Source of the DNA: Luteimonas sp. | GTDB taxonomy: Bacteria; Pseudomonadota; Gammaproteobacteria; Xanthomonadales; Xanthomonadaceae | Assembly: GCA_014380115.1 (NCBI GenBank) | Contig: JACMKK010000078.1 | Coordinates: 1 to 33,774, forward strand | Direction of reading: 5' to 3' | DNA: 33,774 nucleotides | Shown here: piece after piece, positions 16,066 through 25,067 of the stretch | Numbering within the stretch: position 1 is the first letter of the stretch | How the letters are laid out: each line of letters starts with the position of its first letter | Position numbers and translations under genes: made by a program | Notes under the pieces: generated by a model | What the model was told of the DNA's origin: nothing | Seen by the model: the letters and a program-made list of their open reading frames with translations, nothing else | The model's database searches: none

Positions 16066-16106
16066 TTGCCGTCCGCTGCCCCTATTTTTGCGAAGCGTGG
16101 TGCTTG

Positions 16107-17192
16107 ATGCATGTTCCTCCGTTCGCCCGTGCGATCTGCCTGCTCGGGGTCGTTCTTTCCATCGCTGCCTGCGGCAAGGACGAGGCGCAAGCCAAGGACA
16201 AACAGGCGGGCGATCGGCCGATTCCCGTGACCATGGAAGTCGTGCGGCAACAGCCGTGGAGCGACACGATCCTCGCCCTCGGCACCGCCAAGGCGCGTGA
16301 GTCGGTGACCGTCACCGCCAAGGTCAGCGAGACCGTGCAACGCGTGCATTTCGACAGCGGCGACGAAGTGGCCAAGGGCGCGCCGCTGGTCACGCTGACC
16401 GGCCAGCAGCAACAGGCATCGCTCACAGCGCTGGAAGCCACGGCGGCGGAGGCCGAGCGCATGTACAAGCGCCAGAGTGAGCTCGCCGAGCAGCAGCTCA
16501 TCGCGCGTTCTTCGCTCGATACGCAACGCGCGACGCGCGACGCCACGCGCGCGCAGGTCGCCGTCGTTAGCGCCAACCTCGCCGATCGCGTGATCCGCGC
16601 GCCGTTCGCCGGCGTGCTCGGCATCCGCCAGGTCAGTCCGGGCACGCTGGTGACGCCGGGCATCGCGATCGCGACGCTCGATGACGTCTCGCGCGTCTAT
16701 GTCGATTTCCCGGTGCCGGAAGTGCAGCTCGCCAACCTCGCCACGGGGCAGGCACTGGGCGCGCGCAGCAATTCGTATCCGGGCCGCACGTTCGAGGGCA
16801 TCGTCAGCACCATCGACGCGCGCATCGACCCGGCCACGCGCGCGGTCACGGTGCGTGGCGATTTTCCCAATCCAGATCGCGCACTGCGCCCGGGCATGCT
16901 GCTCGAGGTGCAATTGTCGCGGCCCGAGCGACAGGCGCTGGTGGTGCCGGAAATCGCCTTGGTGCAGGTCGGCGCGGACACGTTCGTGTATCGCGTCAAG
17001 GCCGACGGCAGCGTCGAGCGGCCCAGGATCGAGGTCGGCGGCCGCACCGCCGGCAAGGTCGAGGTGAGCAGCGGCCTCAAGGCCGGCGACAGGATCGTCG
17101 TCGACGGCACCGGCAAGCTCAGCATCGGCAGCAAGGTCGTGCAGGGCGCGCCGGCGCAAGCGCAGGCGACGCCGTCGGCGACGCAAGGCTGA
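16107..17192 (+). CDS. RND efflux periplasmic adaptor lipoprotein
   Basis: This is a 361-residue membrane fusion protein of a tripartite RND pump. The start at 16107 gives a lipoprotein signal peptide (ICLLGVVLSIAAC, lipobox IAAC), so the mature protein is probably lipid-anchored at Cys25. Domains follow the family order: lipoyl half-motif TAKVSETVQRVHFDSGDEVAKGAPLVTL, a coiled-coil hairpin (about 90-150), then DRVIRAPFAGVLGIRQVSPGTLVTPG. The beta-barrel contains DFPVPEVQL and RPGMLLEVQL, and a membrane-proximal domain ends the protein. It is 6 bases from the pump gene, so they form one operon. The ORF-track start at 15972 adds residues before the signal peptide. The substrate class (drugs or other) cannot be set from sequence. 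Confidence 0.92.
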   Translation: MHVPPFARAICLLGVVLSIAACGKDEAQAKDKQAGDRPIPVTMEVVRQQPWSDTILALGTAKARESVTVTAKVSETVQRVHFDSGDEVAKGAPLVTLTGQQQQASLTALEATAAEAERMYKRQSELAEQQLIARSSLDTQRATRDATRAQVAVVSANLADRVIRAPFAGVLGIRQVSPGTLVTPGIAIATLDDVSRVYVDFPVPEVQLANLATGQALGARSNSYPGRTFEGIVSTIDARIDPATRAVTVRGDFPNPDRALRPGMLLEVQLSRPERQALVVPEIALVQVGADTFVYRVKADGSVERPRIEVGGRTAGKVEVSSGLKAGDRIVVDGTGKLSIGSKVVQGAPAQAQATPSATQG

Positions 17193-17198
17193 CCGGCG

Positions 17199-20100
17199 AT
17201 GAAGCTTTCCGACCTGTCGATCAAGCGCCCGGTCCTGGCGGTGGTGATGAGCCTGCTGCTGATCGTGCTCGGCATCATGTCGTTCATGCGCCTGACGCTG
17301 CGCGAGTTGCCGGCCATCGATCCGCCGATCGTGTCGGTGTCCGTCGATTATGTCGGCGCCTCCGCGGCCGTGGTCGAAAGCCGCATCACGCAGGTGCTCG
17401 AGGACGCGTTGGCGGGTATCGAAGGCATCGAGACGATCGAGGCCAACAGCGTCAACGGCCGTTCCAACGTCAGCATCGAGTTCAAGGCGACGCGCGACAT
17501 CGAAGCGGCCGCCAACGACGTCCGCGATTCGGTGAGCCGGGTGGTCGATCGCCTGCCGGAGGAAGCGGAGGCGCCCGAGATCGCCAAGGTCGAGAGCGAC
17601 GCCGAGGTCATCATCTGGCTCAACATGTCGTCGACGACGATGGATACGCTGCAGCTCAGCGACTATGCCGAGCGCTACATCGTCGACCGCCTATCGACCA
17701 TCGACGGCGTCGCCCAGGTGCGGATCGGCGGCCAGCAGCGCTATGCGATGCGGATCTGGCTCGACGGCGACCAGCTCGCCGCGCGCGGCCTCGCGGTCAG
17801 CGACGTCGAGGACGCGCTCACGCGCGAAAACCTCGAAGTGCCGGCCGGCCGCATCGAATCGGCCGAGCGCGACTTCACGCTGCGTGTCACCCGCAATTAC
17901 CAGAAACCGGCGGATTTCGCCCAGATCCCGATCAGCAAGGGCGCCGACGGCTATGTGGTGCGGCTCGGCGACGTGGCGCGCGTCGAACTGGCCTCGGCCG
18001 AACGCCGCGCCTATTACCGCAGCAACGGCGAGCCCAACATCGGCCTCGGCATCATCAAGACCTCCACCGCGAACAGTCTCGACGTCGCGCTCGCCGCGCG
18101 CGAGGAAGCCGAGCGGATCGGCCAGACGTTGCCGGCAGGCACGCACATCTTCGTTGCGTTCGATACCACGACGTTCATCGATGCCGCGGTGACGCGCGTC
18201 TACGAGACCCTGATCGAGGCCGTCGTGCTGGTATTGATCGTGATCTGGCTGTTCCTCGGCAGCGTGCGCGCGTCGTTGATTCCGGCGGTCACCGTGCCGG
18301 TGTGCCTGATCGCCTCGTTCATCGCGCTGTATGCGTTTGGTTTCTCGATCAACCTGCTGACGCTGCTCGCGCTGGTGCTGTGCATCGGACTGGTGGTGGA
18401 TGACGCCATCGTCGTCGTCGAGAACATCCAACGGCGCGTGGATCTGGGCGAACCGGCGCTGGTCGCGGCCAAGCGCGGCACGGCGCAGGTGGCGTTCGCG
18501 GTGATCGCGACCACGGCCGTGCTGATCTCGGTGTTCCTGCCGGTAGGGTTCCTCGAAGGCAATACCGGCCGCCTGTTCCGCGAGTTGTCGGTGGCGATGG
18601 CCGGAGCGGTCGCGATCTCGGCCTTCGTCGCGTTGACGCTGACGCCGATGATGTCGTCGAAGCTGCTCAAGGCACACGCGAAGGAAAAGCCAAACCGCGT
18701 CAATACTTGGCTCAACGCGAGTTTCGAACGCATGGCGCGGCGCTACCGCGACCTGCTCGAGCGCAGCGTGCATCGCGCCTGGCTGTTCGGCGCAGTGATG
18801 CTGGTAGCCGTCGCCGCGACGGTGCTGATGTTCCGTGTGTTGCCGTCGGAGCTTGCGCCGGCCGAGGATCGTGGCTTCTTCCAGATCATGATGGAAGGCC
18901 CCGAAGGCGCCGGTTACGACTACACGGTCGCGCAGATGCAACAGGTCGAGAAGATCGTCGCGCAGGAAACCGGGCCCGACAAACCGATCGTGCGCGCCAA
19001 CCCCCGCGTGCCAGGCAGCTTCGGCGCCAGCGAGGAAATGCATACCGGTCGCGTCAGCGTGTTCCTGCAGGACTGGGACAAGCGCGATGTCGCCACCACC
19101 GATGTCGCGGCCGACCTGCAGGCCAAGCTGTCGCAGCTGCCGGGCGTGCGCATGCGCACGCAGGTCAGCGGCGGCCTGGTGCGCACGCGCGGGCAACCGT
19201 TCCAGATCGTGCTCGGCGGCCCGGAATACGCAGAGATCGCGCAGTGGCGCGACCGTTTGCTCGCGCGCATGCAGGAAAATCCCGGCTTGGTCGCACCCGA
19301 TTCCGACTACAAGGAAACCCGGCCGCAGATGCGCGTGGACATCAACCGCGCGCGCGCCTCGGACCTCGGCGTCTCGGTGACCGATATCGGTCGCGCGTTG
19401 GAAACGATGATGGGTTCGCGACAGGTGACGACTTTCGTCGACAACGGCGAGGAATACGATGTCGTCGTCCAGGCCGGGCGCGAAGGCCGCAAGACGCCGG
19501 CCAACCTCGCCGCGATCCAGGTGCGTTCGGCCAACGGCGACCTCGTCCCGCTGTCGAACCTGGTCACACTGAGCGAGATCGCCGAGCCCGGCACGCTCAA
19601 TCGCTTCAACCGGCTGCGTTCGATCACGATCGCCGCGGGTCTCGCGCCGGGCTATCCCCTCGGCGAAGCGGTGACGTGGGCGCAGCAGGTCGCCCGCGAG
19701 GAACTGCCCGAATACGCGCAGATTGACTGGAAAGGTGAATCGCGCGAGTTCCAGAAGGCCGGCGGCGCAGTCCTGCTGACCTTCACGCTGGCGCTGCTGA
19801 TCGTCTACCTGGTGCTGGCGGGACAGTTCGAAAGTTTCATCCATCCGCTCGTGATCATGCTCACCGTTCCGCTCGGCGTGCTCGGCGCCATGCTCGGCTT
19901 GTGGATCACCGGCGGCACGATGAACCTCTTCAGCCAGATCGGCATCGTCATGCTGGTGGGACTGGCCGCCAAGAACGGCATCCTGATCGTCGAATTCGCG
20001 AACCAGCTGCGCGACGACGGCCGCTCGGTCCACGAGGCGATCATCGAATCCTGCGCCGTGCGCCTGCGCCCGATCCTGATGACCTCGATCGCCACGATCA

Positions 20101-20324
20101 TGGGTTCGGTGCCGCTGGTGCTGGCCGGCGGGCCCGGTTCGGCCAGCCGCGCGACGATCGGCATCGTGGTCATCTCCGGTGTCGCGTTCTCGACCCTGTT
20201 GTCGCTGTTCGTGGTCCCGGCATTCTATGCATTGCTGGCGCCGTACACGCACTCGCCCGAGGCGCTCGCGCACAAGCTCGACAAGCTCGAGGACGAAACG
20301 CCGGTGGTGCAGAGCCATGCCTGA
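17199..20324 (+). CDS. RND family efflux pump inner-membrane subunit (HAE1-type)
   Basis: This is a 1041-residue proton-driven exporter of the AcrB/MdtB superfamily. It begins MKLSDLSIKRPVLAVVMSLLL and has the two-fold RND layout: one helix, a large periplasmic loop, six helices, then the same again. The proton-relay aspartates appear in GLVVDDAIVVVENI (D401, D402) and the relay lysine in GLAAKNGILIVEFANQLR (K925). These residues point to the hydrophobic/amphiphilic efflux branch and not to heavy-metal pumps. It lies 6 bases after the adaptor gene. Its stop overlaps the start of the TrmH-like gene by 8 bases. No outer-membrane channel gene is linked, so it probably borrows a TolC-type partner. 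Confidence 0.94.
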   Translation: MKLSDLSIKRPVLAVVMSLLLIVLGIMSFMRLTLRELPAIDPPIVSVSVDYVGASAAVVESRITQVLEDALAGIEGIETIEANSVNGRSNVSIEFKATRDIEAAANDVRDSVSRVVDRLPEEAEAPEIAKVESDAEVIIWLNMSSTTMDTLQLSDYAERYIVDRLSTIDGVAQVRIGGQQRYAMRIWLDGDQLAARGLAVSDVEDALTRENLEVPAGRIESAERDFTLRVTRNYQKPADFAQIPISKGADGYVVRLGDVARVELASAERRAYYRSNGEPNIGLGIIKTSTANSLDVALAAREEAERIGQTLPAGTHIFVAFDTTTFIDAAVTRVYETLIEAVVLVLIVIWLFLGSVRASLIPAVTVPVCLIASFIALYAFGFSINLLTLLALVLCIGLVVDDAIVVVENIQRRVDLGEPALVAAKRGTAQVAFAVIATTAVLISVFLPVGFLEGNTGRLFRELSVAMAGAVAISAFVALTLTPMMSSKLLKAHAKEKPNRVNTWLNASFERMARRYRDLLERSVHRAWLFGAVMLVAVAATVLMFRVLPSELAPAEDRGFFQIMMEGPEGAGYDYTVAQMQQVEKIVAQETGPDKPIVRANPRVPGSFGASEEMHTGRVSVFLQDWDKRDVATTDVAADLQAKLSQLPGVRMRTQVSGGLVRTRGQPFQIVLGGPEYAEIAQWRDRLLARMQENPGLVAPDSDYKETRPQMRVDINRARASDLGVSVTDIGRALETMMGSRQVTTFVDNGEEYDVVVQAGREGRKTPANLAAIQVRSANGDLVPLSNLVTLSEIAEPGTLNRFNRLRSITIAAGLAPGYPLGEAVTWAQQVAREELPEYAQIDWKGESREFQKAGGAVLLTFTLALLIVYLVLAGQFESFIHPLVIMLTVPLGVLGAMLGLWITGGTMNLFSQIGIVMLVGLAAKNGILIVEFANQLRDDGRSVHEAIIESCAVRLRPILMTSIATIMGSVPLVLAGGPGSASRATIGIVVISGVAFSTLLSLFVVPAFYALLAPYTHSPEALAHKLDKLEDETPVVQSHA

Positions 20325-21138
20325 GCGACCGCCATCGCCATGGAAATCCAGGCCGGCGCGCAATCTGCATGACGAGCCGGAGGCCAACGCCGAGGCATCG
20401 CCTTCGCGGCGCGACGTGGAACTGCGCATCTACGGTGTGAACGCCGTGCGCGCGCTGTTCGCGCGGCGCCCGCAGGCAATCCGCAAGCTCTACCTCGCGC
20501 AAGCGCGCATCCCGCAGTTGCAGCCGCTGCTGCGGTGGTGCGTCGCGAACCGCATCGGCTACCGCGTGGTCGCCGATGAAGACCTGCAGAAGCTCGCGGC
20601 CAGCTCGCACCACGAGGGCGTCGTCGCCGACGTGCTGCGCGAGGAGGCGCTGGCGTTGACCACGTGGTTGCGCGACCTGCCGCCGGGGCCGCAACTCGCG
20701 CTGTGGCTGGACGGCGTCGGCAATCCGCACAATCTCGGCGCCATCTTGCGCAGCGCCGCGCATTTCGGGGTCGCCGCGATCCTGCTGCCGAAGCATTCGC
20801 CGCTGGCGCTGTCAGGCGCCGCCGCACGTGTCGCCGAAGGCGGTGCCGAGGCGGTACCGTTCGTGCGCCTGGGGCGCGAGGACAATGCCATCGCACAACT
20901 GCGCGGTGCGGGTTTCGCGCTCGCCGCGACGCTGGTGCGAGGCGGTGCGGACCTGTTCGCGGCGGCATTGCCGGCGCGCCTGGTCTATGTCCTGGGCGCG
21001 GAGGCCGAAGGGATGGATGCCGACCTCGCCCGGACCTGCGATTTGCGTCTGTCCATCCCCGGCAGCGGCGCGGTGGAAAGCCTCAACGTCGCCGCCGCGA
21101 CGGCGGTGCTGCTGGCGACATGGCGCAACCGCCGGTGA
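20317..21138 (+). CDS. TrmH/SpoU family RNA methyltransferase
   Basis: This 273-residue SPOUT enzyme would add a 2'-O-methyl group to rRNA or tRNA using S-adenosylmethionine. After a 40-residue polar tail, a substrate-binding domain begins with RIYGVNAVRALFARRP. The SPOUT core has motif 1 NPHNLGAILRSAAHFG, motif 2 VLGAEAEGM and motif 3 LSIPGSGAVESLNVAAATAVLL; together these form the trefoil-knot cofactor site. The start MPERPPSP overlaps the RND stop by 8 bases, which suggests coupled translation; the ORF track begins 46 codons too early. It resembles the YfiF/RlmB group, but the target nucleotide cannot be told. It also overlaps the following methyltransferase. Confidence 0.9.
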   Translation: MPERPPSPWKSRPARNLHDEPEANAEASPSRRDVELRIYGVNAVRALFARRPQAIRKLYLAQARIPQLQPLLRWCVANRIGYRVVADEDLQKLAASSHHEGVVADVLREEALALTTWLRDLPPGPQLALWLDGVGNPHNLGAILRSAAHFGVAAILLPKHSPLALSGAAARVAEGGAEAVPFVRLGREDNAIAQLRGAGFALAATLVRGGADLFAAALPARLVYVLGAEAEGMDADLARTCDLRLSIPGSGAVESLNVAAATAVLLATWRNRR

Positions 21139-21989
21139 CGGCTGATATCCAGTCCTTCCAGGCACACTCGGCCTGGCTGAATGCGTGCGAAAACGATGCC
21201 GCCCGTTACGCCGGTCAGGACCACGAGACTGCCGTGCTGCATCGCGATCTCACCGCGGTGGGCATGCGCGGGTTCTGCGTCATCTGCGATGCGGATCGTT
21301 GGTTCAGGTGTCCCGAACTGGAACGCGGCCAAGCCGTCTCGCTTCGGGAATCGTTGTGTTGCGAGCGCTGCGGCGGCAACGCGCGGCAACGTGCTGCAGC
21401 GAGGATCCTGATCGACAGCGTATCGCTAGCGCAAAGCAGGGTGTATCTGACCGAGCAGGCGAGTCGTTTCTATCTCCGCCTCGGCGACCGCGCCCGACAG
21501 TTGCTGGGTAGCGAGTTCATAGACTCGTGGCCGCAACGCCTGCGTCTGTCGCTCTGGTTGCTCAGGCAGGGTCGCCCGCAATGGCTGCGTCGCGAGGACG
21601 TGACCCGGCTGTCGTTCCGCGACCGGTCGTTCGATGCGGTGGTCAGCCTCGATGTGCTGGAACACGTCCCCGATTACCGACGCGCGCTTGCCGAGTTCGC
21701 GCGCGTACTGAGGCCGGAGGGCGTGCTTGTGTTGTCGGTACCCTTCTACGCCGCGGCGGGGCAGAGCCGCGAGCTGGCGAAGATCGTCGATGGTGTCGTC
21801 GAGCACCTGCAGCCGCCGGAATTCCACGGCGATCCCTTGAGCGGCGGCGTGCTGTGTTTCCATCATTTCGGATGGAACCTGCTGGACGCGGTGCGCGCAG
21901 CGGGCTTCGCGGACGCCGAAGCCGTGCGCGTGCGCGATCCGGGGCAGGGCTTGCTGGCGCCGCAATGGATCATCCGCGCGCGGCGATAG
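21120..21989 (+). CDS. class I SAM-dependent methyltransferase with N-terminal zinc-ribbon-like cysteines
   Basis: This protein has 289 residues from the ATG at 21120, which overlaps the TrmH-like gene by 19 bases. A GTG at 21138 is an alternative start. The N-terminal third has two Cys clusters, GFCVICDADRWFRC and SLCCERCGGNARQR, the layout of a zinc ribbon. A methyltransferase domain follows with RREDVTRLSFRDRSFDAVVSLDVLEHVPDYRRALAEFARVLRPEGVLVLSVPF, matching motifs II-IV of Methyltransf_11 proteins. The usual GxGxG motif I is not visible; in its place is VYLTEQASRFYLRLGDRARQLLGSEF. Similar proteins occur in surface-polysaccharide clusters, but nothing nearby supports that here. The substrate is unknown. 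Confidence 0.78.
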   Translation: MAQPPVTADIQSFQAHSAWLNACENDAARYAGQDHETAVLHRDLTAVGMRGFCVICDADRWFRCPELERGQAVSLRESLCCERCGGNARQRAAARILIDSVSLAQSRVYLTEQASRFYLRLGDRARQLLGSEFIDSWPQRLRLSLWLLRQGRPQWLRREDVTRLSFRDRSFDAVVSLDVLEHVPDYRRALAEFARVLRPEGVLVLSVPFYAAAGQSRELAKIVDGVVEHLQPPEFHGDPLSGGVLCFHHFGWNLLDAVRAAGFADAEAVRVRDPGQGLLAPQWIIRARR

Positions 21990-22006
21990 TCCGCGGGTGA
22001 CGGAAG

Positions 22007-23413
22007 CTACTGCGCCGCTGGCGCGAGCGCCTTCGTCGCGCTGCCGAAATCGCCTTCCGCGGCGGCGGCGAGATACGCGAACACCGCGTAAGCGGCGACA
22101 TTCTGCGCCAACGCCTTTGGGTCGATCTTGTCGAGCGTGTCGTCCGGCGTGTGGTGCAGGTCGAAGTAATCGGTACCGTCCTGCGCGAGCGACCCCCAGG
22201 CCACGCCGCGTTCGGCGCTGGGCCCCGCGTCGGAACCGGGTCCGCCTTGGCCGGGCGTGTATTCGATGCCGAGCGGCGCCAGCGCATCGGCGATCTGCTT
22301 CGCCGCCGCCTTGGCGTGGTCGGGTGCGCTGGTGTCGAACGCATAGATGCGGCCGGCACCGAAGTCGCTTTCGGCGATAATCTGGTGCTTGGTGATGCGT
22401 TGCGCCTGCGATGCGGCGTAGACCTTGCCGCCGTACAGGCCCTGTTCCTCGTTGGCGTACGCGATCACGCGGATCGTGCGCGGCGGACGCCGCTCCAGCT
22501 TGCCGATCAGGTGTCCGGCCGCCATGGTGATGGCGACGCCGGAAGCATCGTCGACCGCGCCGGTGCCGAGATCCCAGGAATCCAGGTGTCCGCCGATCAC
22601 GACAACCTCATCGGCCTTGCCGCGACCGGTAATTTCGCCGACGACGTTGTGCGACACAGCCTCGCCGTTCACGCCGCAATCGAGCGCGATGCGCACGCGC
22701 GTGGACGCGAGGGCGACCAGCCGCGCGAGCTGGTCGGCATCGGGGATCGCGAGCGCGGCGGATGGAATCGGCGTCAGGCCGGCGTCGTAGCCCGTGTTGC
22801 CGGTGTGCGGATTGCGGTGCGAGTCGGTACCGGCGGATCGCATCACATAGGCGACGGCCCCGGCGCGGATCGCTGCGGACGGACCGCGGCTGCGCACGCG
22901 GCTACCGGAACCGTAGCCACTGCCGTCGCGTGCACGTTCCATCCTGGAATCGACGAAGGCGATCTTGCCGGTCAGCGTCCCGGGCGCTGCTTTCTCCAGC
23001 GCATCGAGCGTCGCGAAGCGCACGACCTCGCCTTCGACCGTACCGCCGGGACTGCCGCCGAGCGCGGTCAGCGCCAACGGTTGCGCGTGCGCGCCCAACA
23101 CCGCGCCGTGCTCGCTGCGCCGTTCCCATTTCGGAAACCGGACTTCCTGCGTCCACACCTTGTCGTAACCGAGCTGCTTGAACTTCGCTTTCGCCCATTC
23201 GACCGCGCGCGCGTCGGCTTCGCTGCCGGCCAGGCGCGGACCGACTTCGGTGGTCAGCGATTCGACCACCTTCCAGCCGGTGTCGTCGGCCAGTGCCTGT
23301 TCGCGCAGTTGCGTTGCCGTCGCCACGGCGGCTTCGGGAATCCGCGTCTCGCGCGGCGCGGCATGCAATGAAGTAGCGGCGAGGGCGAACAACAACACCG
23401 GCGCAAGACGCAT
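22007..23413 (-). CDS. secreted M28 family zinc metallopeptidase (carboxypeptidase Q-like)
   Basis: This is a 468-residue exported peptidase. The start MRLAPVLLFALAATSLHA gives a clean signal peptide and follows GTGGAG; the ORF-track start is six codons earlier. A PA-type insert (about 120-235) precedes the catalytic core. Metal ligands fit M28: H and D in VVIGGHLDSWDLGTGAVDDASGVA, the Glu pair in NEEQGLYGG, D in ESDFGAGR, and the last His in DLHHTPDDT. SHNVVGEITGRGKADEVVVIGGHLDSW resembles the plasma glutamate carboxypeptidase/CPQ branch. It probably removes residues from peptides in the periplasm or outside. It converges on the methyltransferase gene with only 17 bases between. The ribosome-site region is duplicated upstream. 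Confidence 0.92.
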   Translation of the reverse strand: MRLAPVLLFALAATSLHAAPRETRIPEAAVATATQLREQALADDTGWKVVESLTTEVGPRLAGSEADARAVEWAKAKFKQLGYDKVWTQEVRFPKWERRSEHGAVLGAHAQPLALTALGGSPGGTVEGEVVRFATLDALEKAAPGTLTGKIAFVDSRMERARDGSGYGSGSRVRSRGPSAAIRAGAVAYVMRSAGTDSHRNPHTGNTGYDAGLTPIPSAALAIPDADQLARLVALASTRVRIALDCGVNGEAVSHNVVGEITGRGKADEVVVIGGHLDSWDLGTGAVDDASGVAITMAAGHLIGKLERRPPRTIRVIAYANEEQGLYGGKVYAASQAQRITKHQIIAESDFGAGRIYAFDTSAPDHAKAAAKQIADALAPLGIEYTPGQGGPGSDAGPSAERGVAWGSLAQDGTDYFDLHHTPDDTLDKIDPKALAQNVAAYAVFAYLAAAAEGDFGSATKALAPAAQ

Positions 23414-23417
23414 CGTG

Positions 23418-23446
23418 CACTCCACGGTCACAACACTCCACGGTCA
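23418..23446. repeat. 16-base-period tandem duplication covering the M28 ribosome site
   Basis: CACTCCACGGTCA occurs at 23418-23430 and again at 23434-23446, in the leader of the minus-strand M28 gene. On that strand the repeat carries a GTGGAG site, so two potential ribosome sites lie 16 bases apart. Only the nearer one is well placed for the ATG at 23413. Confidence 0.7.
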
Positions 23447-23522
23447 GAAGCAGGGAAGCCGCGAGCTTATCAGCCTGCCGCTCCGAGGCACCGTGCTTCA
23501 GGTCATGCCGCGCGGGGCGCGA

Positions 23523-23927
23523 CTATTTCCGCAACGAGTCGCGGATCTCGCGCAGCAACAGCACCTCTTCTGCCGTTGCAGCCGGCTCCGGCGGCGCCTT
23601 GCGGCTCATGCGGTTGATCGCCTTGACCACCAGAAAGATCGCGAACGCGATGATCACGAACTGCACCAGCGTGTTGAAGAACTCGCCGATGCCGATGACC
23701 ACGGCGGGAATTTCCTTGCCGGCGGCGTCGATACCGGCGTCCTTGAGCGTCACGGCCCATTTCGAGAAGTCGACGCCGCCGATCGCCAGTCCGATCGGCG
23801 GCATGATCACCTTGTCGACCAGCGTGGTCACGATCTTGCCGAATGCGGCGCCGATGACGACGCCGACCGCGAGGTCGATGACGTTGCCGCGCATCGCGAA
23901 TTCCCTGAACTCACTGATCATGCCCAT
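23523..23927 (-). CDS. mscL: large-conductance mechanosensitive channel MscL
   Basis: This homopentameric inner-membrane channel opens under membrane tension and releases solutes on osmotic downshock. It has 134 residues, the usual length. The N-terminal amphipathic helix and first transmembrane segment read [40 protein letters not shown], the most conserved part of the family. The periplasmic loop, the second segment ([25 protein letters not shown]) and the C-terminal helix with [15 protein letters not shown] all follow. AAGAGGAA lies before the start; MGM- and the second Met are both possible. It stands alone, between the M28 and FAH-family genes on the same strand. Confidence 0.97.
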   Translation of the reverse strand: MGMISEFREFAMRGNVIDLAVGVVIGAAFGKIVTTLVDKVIMPPIGLAIGGVDFSKWAVTLKDAGIDAAGKEIPAVVIGIGEFFNTLVQFVIIAFAIFLVVKAINRMSRKAPPEPAATAEEVLLLREIRDSLRK

Positions 23928-23965
23928 CGTCGTGTTCCTCTTGCGGAGAAGGGAGAGGGCTCAGC

Positions 23966-24691
23966 CTACGCGCGCGGTGGGGCGATGCGGCAACGCAGCT
24001 CGAGCACGTCGTCGAGCCGCGCGACACAGGTGTCTCCGGGCTGCAGCGCGGCTACGCCGGCGGGGGTGCCCATGAAGACCAGGTCACCGGCCCGCAGTGC
24101 ATAAAGCTTCGACAGCTCGTGCAGGATGTCGGGAACGTCCCAGATCAGCTGGTCGAGTCGCGACTGCTGGCGCAGCGCGTCGTTGACCGTCAACGACAGC
24201 GTGCGCGGTGCGAGCTCGCCGATGTCGTCGGCGCGGCGCAGTTCGCCGATCGGTGCGGAATCATCGAAGGCCTTGCCGATATCCCAGGGCAGGCCCTTGG
24301 CCTTCGCCGCGGCCTGCAGATCGCGGCGGGTCAGGTCCAGACCGACGCCATAGCCGAACACCAGCGACTGCGCCGCCGCCGGATCGAGCACGCCGTCGGG
24401 CGCGTCGCGACCGAGCGCGACCACCAGTTCCACTTCGTGGTGCAGGTCCTGCGTGCCGGGCGGATAGGTGACGGTGCCATCGGTGACGATCGCATTGGCC
24501 GGCTTCAGGAAGAACACCGGCTGGCCGCGATCGGCCTTCGATGCCGGCGCGACCGCACCCATTTCACGCGCATGGTCTGCGAAATTGCGGCCGACGCAGT
24601 AGATGCGGCGCACAGGGAAGGTGCCGCCGCCGCGCACTGGCACGCGTGGTTGCGGTGGCGAGGGGATGACGTCGTGGTCGATGCCGTCCAT
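23966..24691 (-). CDS. fumarylacetoacetate hydrolase (FAH) family protein
   Basis: This is a 241-residue FAH-fold enzyme of the YcgM/fumarylpyruvate hydrolase size class. It acts on acyl-pyruvates or related 2-oxo acids with a divalent metal. Motifs read IYCVGRNFADHAREMG, PVFFLKPANAIV, the metal-binding HHEVELVVALG, YGVGLDLTRRDLQAAAK, KAFDDSAPIG and VFMGTPAGVAAL near the end. I place the start at 24691 (MDGIDHDVIPSPP); the ORF-track start at 25282 would run through the neighbouring small gene. Relatives include oxaloacetate tautomerases, so the reaction is open. The next gene upstream on the same strand is a small membrane protein, 23 bases away. Confidence 0.9.
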   Translation of the reverse strand: MDGIDHDVIPSPPQPRVPVRGGGTFPVRRIYCVGRNFADHAREMGAVAPASKADRGQPVFFLKPANAIVTDGTVTYPPGTQDLHHEVELVVALGRDAPDGVLDPAAAQSLVFGYGVGLDLTRRDLQAAAKAKGLPWDIGKAFDDSAPIGELRRADDIGELAPRTLSLTVNDALRQQSRLDQLIWDVPDILHELSKLYALRAGDLVFMGTPAGVAALQPGDTCVARLDDVLELRCRIAPPRA

Positions 24692-24714
24692 GCGACCCCG
24701 CTGCGAAGCCGTGG

Positions 24715-25008
24715 TCAGCGGGGGAGCGGCAGGACGGGTTTGCGGACGACGCGGTACTCGGCGTCGACCACGCGTGGATCGGACGCGATGGGTTGGTTGC
24801 GTTGGCGCCACAGACGCAGCAACAGGCCCGCGCCCAGCATCGCCGCACCGACGAACAGGCCGAACACCAGCAACACCGCCAGCAAGCCCAGGCCGAGCAG
24901 GCCGAAGACGATGCGCAGTAGCGCGTTGCGCGGCTTGCGTGGCGCGAAAGCCGAACGCAGGCGGCTGGAGTCGAACGTCGGGCGGAAGCGGAACAGGCGT
25001 ACGGACAT
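24715..25008 (-). CDS. small membrane protein, unknown family
   Basis: This is a 97-residue protein from MSVRLFRFRPTFDSS. A basic N-terminal third is followed by one long or two close hydrophobic segments (IVFGLLGLGLLAVLLVFGLFVGAAMLGAGLLLRLW) and a polar tail (VVDAEYRVVRKPVLPLPR). The ORF track extends 54 codons further upstream in Arg/Pro-rich shadow sequence. It lies 23 bases before the FAH gene on the same strand, so they may share a transcript. It diverges from the Rieske gene by about 60 bases. I do not recognise the family. Confidence 0.65.
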   Translation of the reverse strand: MSVRLFRFRPTFDSSRLRSAFAPRKPRNALLRIVFGLLGLGLLAVLLVFGLFVGAAMLGAGLLLRLWRQRNQPIASDPRVVDAEYRVVRKPVLPLPR

Positions 25009-25067
25009 CGTCTGGGGGCGTGACACAATGCGGCAACAAGCCGGGAGCCGGAAGTATCGGGCGCAGC

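Noticed and set aside
17691-20429. 912-residue minus-strand ORF opposite the RND pump
   Set aside because: It is His/Arg/Gln-rich antisense sequence, while the plus strand encodes a complete RND transporter with catalytic residues.
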